From NCBI RefSeq assembly GCF_030690725.1, contig NZ_JAUYGD010000032.1:82350-146349 (forward strand): 64,000 bases of DNA. The letters run 5' to 3'. Numbering within the stretch: position 1 is the stretch's first letter; each line of letters opens with the position of its first letter. Of the stretch, positions 27,837 to 38,436 are shown one piece after another. Made by a program: the position numbers and the translations under genes. Origin of the DNA: Pseudomonas sp. GTDB taxonomy: Bacteria > Pseudomonadota > Gammaproteobacteria > Pseudomonadales > Pseudomonadaceae. The notes beneath the pieces are model-generated. The model was given only the letters and a program-made list of their open reading frames with translations, did not search any database and had not been told where the DNA came from.

Positions 27837-28993
27837 CAACGGCTCTCCCTTGTACGCAGCTCAACCTGACGCGGATCAATAGTTAGCCGCGAACCAGTAT
27901 CCGCGCTACTCGCAGCACCGGATATCGAGCTAGGCGCAGACGAACTACGACCATCGATCATTTTGTCCAGCGGCAGGTAAAGCAGGTTGTTCTGCCCCTT
28001 ATCGCCGGTCACCAGCACCTTGCTGGTATTGGTCATCAGCTCTTGCATGGTGTCCAGATACAGACGCTCGCGAGTCACCTCAGGCGCCTTGCGGTATTCG
28101 GTCACCAATGCAGTAAAGCGATCCGCCTCACCCTGTGCGCGGGAAACCACTTCATCACGGTAACCGTTGGCATCCTCAATCAGGCGCTGCGCCTGACCAC
28201 GAGCTTCCGGCACCACGCCATTGGCGTAGGTTTCCGCCTGATTCTTCTCACGCTGCTCGTCTTCACGGGCACGGATCACGTCATCGAAGGCTTCCTGCAC
28301 TTCGCGCGGTGCAGCTGCGCTCTGCAGGTTGACCTGGGTCACGGCGATACCGGTGCGGTAGTTATCAAGGAAGCGCTGCAAGCGGTCCTTGACCTCACTG
28401 GCCATCAGTTCGCGACCTTCGGTCAGCACCTGGTCCATCTCGGTGGAACCCACCACGTGACGCACGGCACTGTCAGTTGCATGCTGCAAGCTGACTTCCG
28501 GCTGATCGACGTTGAGCACGAAATCCTGCAAGTTGCTGATTTTGTACTGCACGGTCAGCGGCACTTCGATGATGTTCTCATCCTCGGTCAACATCTGCCC
28601 CTGCTTGCTATAAGCACGCTCGCGGGTGACGTTTTCCTGGAACTTGCGATCAATCGGCGGGAAATAGATATTCAGGCCCGGGCCGACCGTCTCGTAGTAT
28701 TTGCCGAAGCGCAGCACCACGGCCTGCTCCTGCTCATCAACGACATAGATCGCGCTGTACAGCCAGACCGCAGCCAACAACCCCAGACCCACGAACAGCA
28801 GACCGAAGCCGCCGCTATTGCCCGAGCCCGTCTCGCTGCCTCGTTTCTTGCCGCCACCGAACAGCCCATTCAGGCTCTCCTGCAGCTTGCGGAAGGCCTC
28901 ATCGATATCCGGCGGCCCCTTGCGATCACCGTTCTTACGGCCACCCCATGGGTCCTGATTATTCGAGTTGCCACCCGGCTCATTCCAAGCCAT
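27836..28993 (-). CDS. hflK: Protease modulator HflK
   Basis: A 385-residue partner of HflC. Residues 1-70 are a cytoplasmic glycine/asparagine-rich segment (MAWNEPGGNSNNQDPWGG), then one membrane helix (FGLLFVGLGLLAAVWLYSAIYVV), SPFH domain and coiled coil. ATG 28993 is supported by GGAGAG upstream; the frame is open to 29062. Translationally coupled to hflC; 96 bases after hflX. Confidence 0.95.
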   Translation of the reverse strand: MAWNEPGGNSNNQDPWGGRKNGDRKGPPDIDEAFRKLQESLNGLFGGGKKRGSETGSGNSGGFGLLFVGLGLLAAVWLYSAIYVVDEQEQAVVLRFGKYYETVGPGLNIYFPPIDRKFQENVTRERAYSKQGQMLTEDENIIEVPLTVQYKISNLQDFVLNVDQPEVSLQHATDSAVRHVVGSTEMDQVLTEGRELMASEVKDRLQRFLDNYRTGIAVTQVNLQSAAAPREVQEAFDDVIRAREDEQREKNQAETYANGVVPEARGQAQRLIEDANGYRDEVVSRAQGEADRFTALVTEYRKAPEVTRERLYLDTMQELMTNTSKVLVTGDKGQNNLLYLPLDKMIDGRSSSAPSSISGAASSADTGSRLTIDPRQVELRTRESR

Positions 28994-29089
28994 AGCGCTC
29001 TCCATCTGATAAAGCAAAGACGCGCCCACGGCGCGCCCGCCAATGCTACAGAATGCATGCAACCAGCGGCAAAGTCGCTGATGCAGGCT

Positions 29090-30391
29090 TTATTGCAAAG
29101 TGTGTTGCTCGATAAATTCCTGCGGCTTCAGCCCTTCACGGCTGACCAGCCGATTCAGCTCAATGCGCGGCAAACGCACGGCCAGAAGACTGCTACCGTC
29201 CTCGGCATGCGATTCGCTCTGTACTGCGCCCAAGGCGAAGAACTGCGCACGCAAACGCCCAAGGCGCTGCGGCAACTGCAATGTCGCGATAAACAGATCA
29301 TCGCCCAACAACTCGGCAATGGCCTGACGCAGCAACGGCAAACCACGCCCGTCCCGCGCAGACAACCAGACCCGCTGCGGCTTGCCATCGGCATCGCGTT
29401 GAATCTGCGGCTCCACGCCCTCAAGCAGGTCGAGCTTGTTATACACCTCAAGCATCGGCAGCTCATGGGCACCGATCTCACTCAGCACCGCCAACACTTG
29501 CTCAATCTGCTGATCGCGCTCGGGCTCGTGGGAATCAATTACGTGCAACAACAGATCGGAGTTGCTCGACTCCTCAAGGGTCGCACGGAACGCCTCAACC
29601 AGCTTGTGCGGCAAATGCCGGATAAAGCCCACAGTATCAGCCAGCACGATCGGCCCCAGATCATCCAACTCAAGACGACGCAGAGTGGGGTCGAGGGTGG
29701 CGAACAGCTGATCGGCTGCGTATACGTCCGAGGTGGTCAGGGTATTGAACAGGGTCGACTTGCCGGCGTTGGTGTAGCCCACCAGCGATACCGAAGGAAT
29801 GTCCGCACGCTGACGGCCGCGCCTAGCCTGCTCACGCTGGCTGCGCACCTTTTCCAGCTTCTGCTTGATCTGACGAATCCGCACGCGCAGCAGGCGGCGG
29901 TCGGTTTCCAACTGGGTTTCACCCGGGCCGCGCAGACCGATACCACCCTTCTGCCGCTCAAGGTGGGTCCAGCCGCGCACCAGACGCGTACTCATGTGGT
30001 CGAGCTGGGCCAGCTCAACCTGCAGTTTGCCTTCATGGGTACGCGCGCGCTGAGCAAAAATGTCGAGGATCAGACCGGTACGGTCCAATACCCGACACTC
30101 GAAAGCACGCTCAAGGTTACGTTCCTGACTGGGCGTGAGGACGTGATTGAAGATGACCAGATCAGCCTCAGCGGCCTTGACCTGATCACGCAGCTCTTCA
30201 ACTTTGCCACTGCCGATCAGGTACTTGGCCGTCAGCCGATTGCTCGGAACACTGAGGAACGCGACAGTTTCAGCACCGGCCGAGATGGCCAGCTCCTGAA
30301 ACTCTTGCGGGTCCTCGCGCGCCTCGGAATTTTGGCCGTCCAGATGTACCAGAATGGCCCGCTCTCCACCTTCATGGCGCTCGAAGAACAA
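29090..30391 (-). CDS. hflX: Ribosome-associated GTPase HflX
   Basis: A 433-residue GTPase that binds the large ribosomal subunit and rescues stalled ribosomes under stress. An N-terminal HflX domain and a coiled linker (about 150-200, RIRQIKQKLEKVRSQREQARRGR) precede the G domain with P-loop GYTNAGKSTLFNTL near residue 208, DTVGFI and NKLDLL. It is 14 bases downstream of hfq, in the widely conserved miaA-hfq-hflX-hflK-hflC order. Confidence 0.95.
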   Translation of the reverse strand: MFFERHEGGERAILVHLDGQNSEAREDPQEFQELAISAGAETVAFLSVPSNRLTAKYLIGSGKVEELRDQVKAAEADLVIFNHVLTPSQERNLERAFECRVLDRTGLILDIFAQRARTHEGKLQVELAQLDHMSTRLVRGWTHLERQKGGIGLRGPGETQLETDRRLLRVRIRQIKQKLEKVRSQREQARRGRQRADIPSVSLVGYTNAGKSTLFNTLTTSDVYAADQLFATLDPTLRRLELDDLGPIVLADTVGFIRHLPHKLVEAFRATLEESSNSDLLLHVIDSHEPERDQQIEQVLAVLSEIGAHELPMLEVYNKLDLLEGVEPQIQRDADGKPQRVWLSARDGRGLPLLRQAIAELLGDDLFIATLQLPQRLGRLRAQFFALGAVQSESHAEDGSSLLAVRLPRIELNRLVSREGLKPQEFIEQHTLQ

Positions 30392-30405
30392 TGCAGCCTC
30401 CTAAA

Positions 30406-30693
<288 letters not shown>

Positions 30694-30767
30694 TCAATAA
30701 TTTTAGTAAACCAACGAACGGCTTAAAGCCGTCATACCCCCAAGGATAGACGGCCAACGGCAAGGTC

Positions 30768-31745
30768 TCAGGTCAATATGGAGACCGCTGCCAGGTATTT
30801 CAAGGCACGCGGCAGATTGTCGCAATCGACGCTATCGAGCCAGTGCACATCCTGCTGCCAACCACGTAACCAGGTGAACTGTCGCTTGGCCAGCTGGCGC
30901 GTGGCGATAACGCCGCGCCCCTGCATCTGTTCAGCGTCGAGGTTGCCGTCCAGATAATCCCAGACTTGGCGATAACCCACCGCCCGTATAGACGGTAGCC
31001 CAACGTGCAAGTCACTTCGCTGACGCAGGCGTTCGACCTCGGCAACCAGCCCCTGTTCCAACATCAAGCGAAATCGCAGGGCAATTCGCTCATGCAACAG
31101 CTGCCTTTGTGCCGGGGCAATGGCCAATTGCGCCACAGTATAGGGGAATTGCCGCGCTGCCGATGCGCCACCGGCAGTATTTTCTGTCGCCTGGCGCTGG
31201 CGATGAACGGTCATGCTGTGCCCGCTCAAGTGATAGACCTCAAGGGCACGAATCAAGCGCTGCGGGTCATTGGGGTGGATACGTGCCGCCGACTCTGGAT
31301 CGACCGCGCGCAGCTCGGCATGCAGCACCTCCCAACCTTCGGCCTGGGCGCGCGCCTCCAACTCGGCGCGCAACGCTGCATCGGCACTGGGCATTTCGGC
31401 CAGACCTTCGAGCAATGCTTTGAAATACAACATGGTGCCGCCCACCAGCAGCGGAATACGTCCGCGCGCAGTGATCTCCGCCATAGCCGCCAGGGCATCA
31501 GCACGGAACTCGGCCGCCGAATAGCTCTCGGCCGGGTCGCGAATATCGACTAGCCGATGCGGGAACTCGGCCAGCGTGGCCTTATCCGGCTTGGCCGTGC
31601 CGATGTCCATATCACGGTAAATCAGCGCGGAATCGACGCTGATCAACTCGCACGGCAGCACTCGCGCCAGCTCGATGGCCAGATCGGTCTTGCCGGCCGC
31701 AGTCGGCCCCATGAGAAAAATCGCCGGAGGCAGGCGCTCGGACAT
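30768..31745 (-). CDS. miaA: tRNA dimethylallyltransferase
   Basis: A 325-residue enzyme that adds a dimethylallyl group to A37 of tRNAs reading U-initial codons. The P-loop [11 protein letters not shown] is at residues 13-23, followed by [18 protein letters not shown] and the [13 protein letters not shown] active-site block. In close relatives the start lies near the mutL stop; here a 135-base palindromic element separates them. Confidence 0.96.
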   Translation of the reverse strand: MSERLPPAIFLMGPTAAGKTDLAIELARVLPCELISVDSALIYRDMDIGTAKPDKATLAEFPHRLVDIRDPAESYSAAEFRADALAAMAEITARGRIPLLVGGTMLYFKALLEGLAEMPSADAALRAELEARAQAEGWEVLHAELRAVDPESAARIHPNDPQRLIRALEVYHLSGHSMTVHRQRQATENTAGGASAARQFPYTVAQLAIAPAQRQLLHERIALRFRLMLEQGLVAEVERLRQRSDLHVGLPSIRAVGYRQVWDYLDGNLDAEQMQGRGVIATRQLAKRQFTWLRGWQQDVHWLDSVDCDNLPRALKYLAAVSILT

Positions 31746-31780
31746 GCTTATAACTCTCTAAATGGCGCGGCGGCTTAGCA

Positions 31781-31913
31781 GGCCGTTGAAAATGTAGGCG
31801 AGGCGGCCGAGGCAAGGCAAAAACAGGCGAAAAAGCGGAGTTTACTGCTGTAAATGAGCATTTTGAGCCTGTTTTTAACGCCGTATCGGCAACGCAGGTA
31901 GTTTTCAACGGCC
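31781..31913. repeat. MITE-like palindromic element between mutL and miaA
   Basis: A 133-base element with perfect 12-base terminal inverted repeats, GGCCGTTGAAAA (31781-31792) and TTTTCAACGGCC (31902-31913). Inside are further pairs: AAAAACAGGC (31819-31828) with GCCTGTTTTT (31867-31876), and TTTAC with GTAAA around a 4-base tip (31841-31854). The whole can fold as one long imperfect hairpin. It has no open reading frame and its right end lies 2 bases from the mutL stop. A diverged relative is at 62979-63049 and a half copy near 39011. Confidence 0.75.
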
Positions 31914-31915
31914 GG

Positions 31916-33793
31916 CTAGCGGCCGCGCAGGAACAGCTTGTCCAGGTCATCCATACCCATCTGCGTCCAGGTCGGACGGCCATGGTTGCACTGACCGCTG
32001 CGCTCGGTGTGTTCCATATCGCGCAGCAAGGCGTTCATTTCCGGCAGGGTCAGACGCCGATTGGCGCGCACCGCACCGTGGCAGGCCATGGTGCCAAGCA
32101 GCTCATTGAGGTGCGCCTGAATGCGGTCGGTGGTGCCGTATTCGAGCAGATCACCGAGCACATCTTGCACCAGGCGAGTGGCCTCGGCCTGCTTGAGCAA
32201 CGCGGGAATCTGGCGAATCGCCAGGGTTTCCGGGCCCAAACGCTGCAACTCGAAACCCAGCCGCTGGAACCACTCGGCATGCTCTTCGGCGCAGTCCGCT
32301 TCACGCTGACTGACGGCAATCGACTCCGGCACCAGCAGTGGCTGGCCGCGCAGGCCTTCACTGGCCATGGCAACTTTAAGCCGCTCATAGGTAATGCGCT
32401 CATGGGCGGCGTGCATATCCACCACCACCAGCCCCTGGACGTTCTCGGCAAGGATATAGATGCCCTTGAGCTGGGCGATGGCATAACCCAGGGGCGGAAT
32501 ATCGCCTTGCGCATCCGGCAGGCCTGCTGGAGCCGGCGCAGTGGCCATCGGCGAGAAAAACTCGCGATAGGCGCCCTGGGCTTCGGCGGCCGGCAAGGCC
32601 GCCTCGGGGCGAGCGCCCTGATAACCGGCGCCCGGCGAACGCCACACCGAGTTACTGGGCGCCGGTTGCAGCAAGCTGGCAGCTAGACCGATTTCACCCT
32701 GCGGCCCAAACTCGCCGGCAGCCTGACCGGTCGGCCGTAGCATCTCGTTGACAGTTGCCGGAGCCGCCAGCTGATCTTCCGGGCGCACCTCACCCAGCGC
32801 ACGGTGCAGGGTGCCGTAGAGGAAGTCATGCACCATGCGCCCATCACGGAAGCGCACTTCGTGCTTGGTCGGGTGCACGTTGACATCGACCACCGAGGGG
32901 TCGATTTCCAGAAACAGCACAAAGGTCGGATGACGGCCGTTGAACAGTACATCGCGGTAGGCTTGGCGCACCGCGTGGGCAACCAGCTTGTCGCGCACCA
33001 TGCGCCCGTTCACATAGAAATACTGCAGATCGGCCTGACTACGGGAGAAAGTCGGCAAGCCCACCCAGCCCCACAGGTGCAGGCCGTTGCGCTCGATATC
33101 AATGGGCAGCGCCTGCTCGAGAAACGCCGGACCGCAAACCGAAGCGACCCGCCGCGCGCGGCTCTGTTCATCCGGAGCCTCATGCAGACCGAGAACGGTC
33201 TTGCCGTTGTGGCGCAGATGGAAAGCCACGTCGAAACGCGCCAGCGCCAGGCGCTTGATCACTTCCTGCAGGTGATCGAATTCGGTCTTTTCGGTCTTGA
33301 GAAACTTGCGCCGCGCCGGGGTGTTGAAGAACAGGTCGCGCACTTCCACCGAGGTGCCAACCGGATGCGCCGCAGGTTGTACCCGCGGCTGCATATCGCG
33401 ACCTTCGGTTTCCACCTGCCAGGCCTGTTCGGCATCTGCCGTACGCGAAGTCAGGGTCAGGCGCGCTACAGAGCTGATCGACGCCAGCGCCTCGCCGCGA
33501 AAGCCCAGGCTCATTACCTGTTCAAGGTCTTCCAGTTCGCGGATCTTGCTGGTGGCGTGCCGGGCCAACGCCAGGGGCAGATCGTCCGGGGAGATACCGC
33601 TGCCGTTATCGCGTACTTTGAGCAGCTTGACGCCGCCCTGCTCGACATCCACTTCGATACGCTTGGCGCCGGAGTCCAGGCTGTTTTCCAACAGCTCCTT
33701 GATTACCGAGGCTGGACGCTCAACCACCTCACCGGCAGCAATCTGGTTCGCCAGCCGCGGGCTGAGCAGCTGGATACGCGCAGCTTCACTCAT
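31916..33793 (-). CDS. mutL: DNA mismatch repair protein MutL
   Basis: A 625-residue GHKL-ATPase linking MutS to strand removal. The N-terminal ATPase motifs are clear: [32 protein letters not shown] and [11 protein letters not shown] linker of variable sequence (about 335-430) leads to the C-terminal dimer domain with [12 protein letters not shown], the metal-binding motif of the endonuclease-type MutL found in bacteria without MutH. Overlaps the end of amiB by four bases. Confidence 0.96.
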   Translation of the reverse strand: MSEAARIQLLSPRLANQIAAGEVVERPASVIKELLENSLDSGAKRIEVDVEQGGVKLLKVRDNGSGISPDDLPLALARHATSKIRELEDLEQVMSLGFRGEALASISSVARLTLTSRTADAEQAWQVETEGRDMQPRVQPAAHPVGTSVEVRDLFFNTPARRKFLKTEKTEFDHLQEVIKRLALARFDVAFHLRHNGKTVLGLHEAPDEQSRARRVASVCGPAFLEQALPIDIERNGLHLWGWVGLPTFSRSQADLQYFYVNGRMVRDKLVAHAVRQAYRDVLFNGRHPTFVLFLEIDPSVVDVNVHPTKHEVRFRDGRMVHDFLYGTLHRALGEVRPEDQLAAPATVNEMLRPTGQAAGEFGPQGEIGLAASLLQPAPSNSVWRSPGAGYQGARPEAALPAAEAQGAYREFFSPMATAPAPAGLPDAQGDIPPLGYAIAQLKGIYILAENVQGLVVVDMHAAHERITYERLKVAMASEGLRGQPLLVPESIAVSQREADCAEEHAEWFQRLGFELQRLGPETLAIRQIPALLKQAEATRLVQDVLGDLLEYGTTDRIQAHLNELLGTMACHGAVRANRRLTLPEMNALLRDMEHTERSGQCNHGRPTWTQMGMDDLDKLFLRGR

Positions 33794-35217
33794 GGCTGCG
33801 CAGCCAGAGCAGTCGCCGGGATCTGCAAACGTTGACCAACCTTGATCACATCGCTTTTCAGCGAATTGGCACTGCGCAGCACGACCAGGCTGACCTGGTA
33901 ACGCTGGGCGATCAGCGCCAGGCTTTCGCCGGAACTGACCACATGTTCGCGCGGGCCGAGGGTAATCTTGCCGTTATCACGCAACCAGGCCACGTGAGTG
34001 CCAGGCGGTGGATTTTCATGGAAGAACTGCCGTACGCCCGTAACAATCGAGCGGGCCAAGGCCTGCTGGTGGCTGGCCGAAGCGAGCTTCTTGGCCTCAT
34101 TGGGGTTGGAGATAAACCCGGTCTCCACCAGGATCGACGGAATATCCGGCGATTTCAGCACCATAAAGCCGGCCTGCTCTACCCGCCGCTTATGCAGCGG
34201 CGTCACCCGGCCCATATTGCCCAGCACCTTGTTGCCGACGTTCAGGCTGGATGACAGCGAGGCGGTCATCGACAGGTCGAGCAGCACCCCGGCGAGCATC
34301 TTGTCCTTGTCGTCCAGGCTGACATTACCGGCGCCGCCGATCAGGTCCGACTGGTTCTCCGCATCCGCCAGCCAGCGCGCAGTTTCCGAGGTGGCGCCGC
34401 GATCCGACAGGGCATACACCGAGGCACCGAATGCAGCGGCGCGCGGTGCGGCATCGGCATGGATGGAGACAAACAGGTCGGCGCCCTTCTTGCGGGCGAT
34501 CTCGGTGCGCTTGCGCAGCGGAATAAAGTAGTCACCGGTGCGCACCAGCTCGGCGCGGAAACCCTTCTCGGCATTGATCTGCCGCTGCAATTCCTTGGAA
34601 ATCGCCAGGGTCACATGCTTTTCATACTGGCCTTTGACCGGCGACAGCGCACCTGGGTCTTCACCGCCGTGCCCGGCGTCGATGGCAATCACGATATCGC
34701 GCTTGCCGTTGGGTATTGGCGTCAGCTTAGGCGGGGCCTGGGTTGGTGTCACAGGTACTTGCGGTGCGGTAGCCACAGTAGTAGGCAGGCTAGGTGCGGC
34801 GCCGCTTTCCTGATCAAACAGATCGACAACCAGGCGATGGCCATACTGCTGATTGGGGGCCAGGGTAAAGCTCTTAGGCGTGACCGCTGCCGACAGGTCA
34901 ATCACCACGCGCAGGTCATTCGGGGTGCGCTGCGCCGAGCGTACGCCGGTGATTGGCGTGTTGCTCAGGGTCAGCTGATCGAAGTTGGTGGCCAGCTTGG
35001 CGCCGCTGACATCAATGACGATGCGATTGGGCGACGACAGCAGAAATACGCTGTGCTGCACCGGGCCGGACAGGTCAAACACCAGGCGGGTGTTATCCGG
35101 CGCACGCCACAGCCGCACACTGCGCACATCCGAAGCGGCCATTACATCGGCGGCCAGGGCTACCAATGCCACTCCAATTGCGATGAAACGCGCGCTTATG
35201 CGCATAACCAACCCCAT
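33790..35217 (-). CDS. amiB: N-acetylmuramoyl-L-alanine amidase with AMIN and LysM domains
   Basis: A 475-residue exported peptidoglycan amidase acting at the septum. Order: signal sequence ([27 protein letters not shown]), AMIN domain (about 30-140) for septal targeting, a Pro/Thr-rich linker, the zinc amidase_3 domain ([11 protein letters not shown] near 180, [23 protein letters not shown]) and one C-terminal LysM repeat ([18 protein letters not shown]). Start ATG 35217 or the internal ATG 35205 both keep the signal peptide. Overlaps mutL; follows tsaE by 7 bases. Confidence 0.94.
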   Translation of the reverse strand: MGLVMRISARFIAIGVALVALAADVMAASDVRSVRLWRAPDNTRLVFDLSGPVQHSVFLLSSPNRIVIDVSGAKLATNFDQLTLSNTPITGVRSAQRTPNDLRVVIDLSAAVTPKSFTLAPNQQYGHRLVVDLFDQESGAAPSLPTTVATAPQVPVTPTQAPPKLTPIPNGKRDIVIAIDAGHGGEDPGALSPVKGQYEKHVTLAISKELQRQINAEKGFRAELVRTGDYFIPLRKRTEIARKKGADLFVSIHADAAPRAAAFGASVYALSDRGATSETARWLADAENQSDLIGGAGNVSLDDKDKMLAGVLLDLSMTASLSSSLNVGNKVLGNMGRVTPLHKRRVEQAGFMVLKSPDIPSILVETGFISNPNEAKKLASASHQQALARSIVTGVRQFFHENPPPGTHVAWLRDNGKITLGPREHVVSSGESLALIAQRYQVSLVVLRSANSLKSDVIKVGQRLQIPATALAAQP

Positions 35218-35224
35218 AATAAAT

Positions 35225-35692
35225 TCATGCCCCGACGGCCAAAGCGGCGCACCAGGCGGTGCCACGTGCGCCTTGCGCCTGCAAACGCAGCGCCCGGCCG
35301 GCCCCATGCGGGCTAATGGTAATGTCCAGGTCAGCCTTTGGCAAAACGCCTGCACCGCGCTGCGGCCACTCGACCAAGCACAGCGCATCGCCTTCGAAGT
35401 AATCACGAATGCCCAGGTACTCCAGCTCCTCAGCATCAACCAGACGATAGAGGTCAAAGTGAAAGGCGCGCAAAGAGCCAATCTCGTAGGGCTCCACCAG
35501 GGTAAAGGTCGGGCTTTTAACCGCGCCAACATGGCCCAGGCCACGAATAATGCCGCGCGACAGGGTGGTTTTGCCGGCGCCAAGGTCGCCATGCAGATAG
35601 ATCACGCCAACACCGCCGGTCGCCTCGGCAATACGTGCGCCCAGCGCCAGCATCGCCTCTTCGTCGGTGGCCAACAGTTCTAATTCAGACAC
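35225..35692 (-). CDS. tsaE: tRNA threonylcarbamoyladenosine biosynthesis ATPase TsaE
   Basis: 155 residues. The Walker A motif GDLGAGKTTLSRGI lies near residue 36 and the conserved block FTLVEPYE and FHFDLYRL follows. TsaE drives the TsaB-TsaD complex that makes t6A37 in ANN-decoding tRNAs. The start overlaps the end of nnr by 13 bases. Confidence 0.94.
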   Translation of the reverse strand: MSELELLATDEEAMLALGARIAEATGGVGVIYLHGDLGAGKTTLSRGIIRGLGHVGAVKSPTFTLVEPYEIGSLRAFHFDLYRLVDAEELEYLGIRDYFEGDALCLVEWPQRGAGVLPKADLDITISPHGAGRALRLQAQGARGTAWCAALAVGA

Positions 35693-37179
35693 GCAGACTG
35701 CTCCTGCAACAATTCACGAATAACCACACACAAATCACTGGCCGCCAGGCCACGGCCTTGCTTCGCCAGCTGCTCGCCGGCGCAGGCATGCAGATAAACC
35801 GCCAGCTGGGCCGCCGCCAGCCCAGGCAGCCCCTGGGCCAGCAGCGCACCGATTAACCCGGCCAACACATCGCCCAAGCCGGCGCCGGCCATAACCGGGT
35901 GGCCGCGATCACACAGCCACAAGCCGCCATCCGGCGCGGCAATCAGGCTGCCCGCGCCTTTCAGCACGCACACCGCCTGGTAGCGCTGGGCCAAAGCGCG
36001 GGCCGCCGCCGGACGATCCGCCTGCACCTCGGCCGTGCTGAGCCCCAGCAAGCGCGCCGCCTCGCCGGGGTGCGGTGTAAGCACAGCATCCGCTGGAAAC
36101 TGGACCTGCGCTTGCGCCAACAGGTTCAGCGCATCGGCATCCCACACCTGCACAGCACGACTGGCCGCAGCCGCCGATAACAGACTGCGCCCCCAGGCGC
36201 CCTGCCCCAATCCCGGGCCAACCACCCAGACGCTGGCATTGGCGCCCAGCGTCAGCAGCTGATTGGCCGAAGCCACGCCGACGGCCATCACCTCGGGCAA
36301 ACGCGCCTGCGCTGCCGGCAGATGTTCACTGCGGGTCGCCAGACTGACCAACCCGGCACCGGCGCGCAGCGCGCTTTGCGCCGCCAACAGCCCGGCGCCG
36401 GCAAAGCCACGATCGCCGCCCACCACCAGCACATGGCCCAACTGGCCCTTGTGCACACTTCGCGAACGCGCCGGCAACTGCGGCAAACTGGCCGGCGCCA
36501 GGCGCTGCGCGCTAAAGGCCTGAGCCGCGACCAGGGCCGAGTCAGCCTGCAGATCATCAAACTGCAATTCACCCAGATAATCCGCCGACTGCCCGGTAAA
36601 TAGGCCCAGCTTCAGACCGATCAGGGTGACCGTCAGTTGCGCACACACGGCGACGCCCAGCACTTGCCCCGTATCGGCACAGAGCCCGGACGGAATATCC
36701 ACCGCCAGCACTGGCAGACCGCTGGCATTCAACAGACGAATGGCCTGGGCATAAGGCTCGCGCACCGCTCCCTGCAAACCCGTGCCAAGCAAAGCATCAA
36801 GCACCACGCCGTGCAGCTCGGTGCATTCGCTCCAGGGCTGCACCGCCACACCAGCGGCCAGCGCCTGATCACGAGCCAGGGCGGCATCGCCCTGCAGCTG
36901 CGCCGCATCACCGACCGCCAGCGCCTGCACCCGCCAGCCCGCACGCAGCGCCAGCGCCGCCACCAGGTAACCGTCACCGGCGTTGTTGCCGCGCCCGGCC
37001 AGTACCGTCAGCACGCCTGCATCCGGCCAACGACGGCGCAGGGCACGCCAGATGGCATGCGCGGCGCGACTCATCAGCTCGAAACCCGGCGTGCCGGCAG
37101 AGATCAATCGCGCATCCAGCTCGCGCACCTGGGCGGCGCTGTAGAGCGGCAGAGGAAGATTGTCAGGCGAATGCAGCAT
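35680..37179 (-). CDS. nnr: Bifunctional NAD(P)HX epimerase/dehydratase
   Basis: A 499-residue fusion that repairs hydrated NADH/NADPH. The N-terminal half (about 1-215) is the YjeF_N epimerase (AGRGNNAGDGYLVAAL near residue 58, VLDALLGTGLQG). The C-terminal half (about 225-499) is the ADP-dependent dehydratase (GHVLVVGGDRGFAGAG, VLTPHPGEAARL, AGAGLGDVLAGLIGALLA). ATG 37179 has CGGAG 7 bases upstream; the longer open frame to 38244 runs antisense to queG and is not used. Divergent from queG. Confidence 0.94.
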   Translation of the reverse strand: MLHSPDNLPLPLYSAAQVRELDARLISAGTPGFELMSRAAHAIWRALRRRWPDAGVLTVLAGRGNNAGDGYLVAALALRAGWRVQALAVGDAAQLQGDAALARDQALAAGVAVQPWSECTELHGVVLDALLGTGLQGAVREPYAQAIRLLNASGLPVLAVDIPSGLCADTGQVLGVAVCAQLTVTLIGLKLGLFTGQSADYLGELQFDDLQADSALVAAQAFSAQRLAPASLPQLPARSRSVHKGQLGHVLVVGGDRGFAGAGLLAAQSALRAGAGLVSLATRSEHLPAAQARLPEVMAVGVASANQLLTLGANASVWVVGPGLGQGAWGRSLLSAAAASRAVQVWDADALNLLAQAQVQFPADAVLTPHPGEAARLLGLSTAEVQADRPAAARALAQRYQAVCVLKGAGSLIAAPDGGLWLCDRGHPVMAGAGLGDVLAGLIGALLAQGLPGLAAAQLAVYLHACAGEQLAKQGRGLAASDLCVVIRELLQEQSACLN

Positions 37180-37239
37180 GCGTCGGCTCCGATGTCTGGC
37201 AGAATTATACGCACCTGCGCCCCGGTTACCCGCCCTCAT
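37180..37239. promoter_or_regulatory. Divergent nnr/queG promoter region
   Basis: Only 60 bases separate the two start codons. An AT island at 37204-37209 reads TATAAT on the minus strand, well placed (about 25 bases upstream) for nnr. No convincing -35 was found for either direction. Confidence 0.4.
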
Positions 37240-38301
37240 ATGAACACTGACACCCTTGACCTTGCCGTCCTCGCCCAGTCGATCAAAGACTGGGGCCGTG
37301 AGCTGGGCTTTCAGCAGGTCGGGATTGCCGATGTGCAACTGGGCGAGCACGAGGCGCACCTGCAGCGCTGGCTGGACGCCGGCTACCAGGGCGAGATGGA
37401 CTATATGGCCGCCCACGGCAGCAAACGCTCGCACCCGGAGGAACTGGTACCCGGCACCCTGCGCGTGGTGTCGCTGCGCATGGACTACCTGCCCGGCGAC
37501 ACGCAGATGGCTCAGCGCCTCGCCCAGCCAGAGAAGGCCTACGTGTCGCGCTATGCCTTGGGCCGCGATTATCACAAGCTGATCCGCAAACGCCTGCAGC
37601 AGCTGGCCGAGCGCATCCAGCAGCAGATCGGCCCGTTCGGCTATCGCGCCTTTGTCGACAGCGCTCCAGTGCTGGAAAAGGCTATCGCCGAACAGGCCGG
37701 GCTCGGCTGGATCGGCAAGAACACCCTGGTACTCAACCGCAAGGCCGGCAGCTACTTCTTCCTCGGCGAGCTGTTTGTCGACCTGCCACTGCCGGTGGAC
37801 CCGCCCCACGCCAGCGAGCATTGCGGGCGCTGCACCGCCTGTATGGATATTTGCCCGACCGCCGCCTTTGTCGGGCCCTATGTGCTGGACGCGCGGCGCT
37901 GCATCTCCTACCTGACCATCGAACTCAAAGGCTCGATTCCAGAAGAACTGCGGGCACCGATCGGCAACCGGGTGTTCGGCTGCGACGACTGCCAGATGGT
38001 CTGCCCGTGGAACCGTTTTGCCAAACCCAGCACGCAGAGCGACTTCCAACCGCGCCACAGCCTGGATAACGCTGAGCTGGCCGAACTGTTCTGCTGGAGC
38101 GAAGAGGAGTTCCTCAGCCGCACCGAGGGCTCGCCACTGCGCCGCGCCGGCTACGAACGCTGGCTGCGTAACCTGGCCGTCGGTCTGGGCAATGCGCCCT
38201 CCAGCATCCCGGTGCTGGAAGCGCTCAAGGCGCGCCGCGAGCACCCATCAGAACTGGTGCGCGAGCATGTCGAGTGGGCCCTGGCGCGTCACGGCCTGTA
38301 A
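37240..38301 (+). CDS. queG: Epoxyqueuosine reductase QueG
   Basis: A 353-residue cobalamin-dependent enzyme with two 4Fe-4S clusters, performing the last step of queuosine formation in tRNA. The ferredoxin-like motifs are CGRCTACMDICP (about residues 195-206) and CDDCQMVCP near residue 248. A C-terminal HEAT-like repeat region completes the family length. ATG 37240 was chosen because it gives the standard N-terminus (LAQSIKDWGRELGFQQVGI). The larger open frame from 36637 runs antisense to nnr. Confidence 0.94.
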   Translation: MNTDTLDLAVLAQSIKDWGRELGFQQVGIADVQLGEHEAHLQRWLDAGYQGEMDYMAAHGSKRSHPEELVPGTLRVVSLRMDYLPGDTQMAQRLAQPEKAYVSRYALGRDYHKLIRKRLQQLAERIQQQIGPFGYRAFVDSAPVLEKAIAEQAGLGWIGKNTLVLNRKAGSYFFLGELFVDLPLPVDPPHASEHCGRCTACMDICPTAAFVGPYVLDARRCISYLTIELKGSIPEELRAPIGNRVFGCDDCQMVCPWNRFAKPSTQSDFQPRHSLDNAELAELFCWSEEEFLSRTEGSPLRRAGYERWLRNLAVGLGNAPSSIPVLEALKARREHPSELVREHVEWALARHGL

Positions 38302-38324
38302 CGAATACAGCTGTGCTCGCAGGT

Positions 38325-38378
38325 CGTAGGATGGGTGATAACCCATCAATTGGCTGATGGGTTGTCATCCATCCTACG
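38325..38378. repeat. Long palindromic repeat of the 'GTAGGATGGGT' family
   Basis: Arms 38325-38348 and 38355-38378 agree at 22 of 24 positions and enclose a 6-base loop. The outer arm is the same as in the repeat at 5392-5426. It lies 23 bases after the queG stop. Confidence 0.75.
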
Positions 38379-38403
38379 CATCTTTCTTTTACTGAACGCA
38401 CAG

Positions 38404-38430
38404 AAAAAAGCCCGCTGTAGCGGGCTTTTA
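38404..38430. terminator. Bidirectional terminator between queG and orn
   Basis: A-run plus AGCCCGC, 4-base loop, GCGGGCT plus T-run. Serves the convergent queG and orn. Confidence 0.88.
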
Positions 38431-38436
38431 CCTGCG

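Noticed and set aside
37180..38244. An N-terminal extension of the nnr frame of about 350 codons
   Set aside because: It would overlap queG on the other strand. The family-typical start with a good ribosome site is at 37179.
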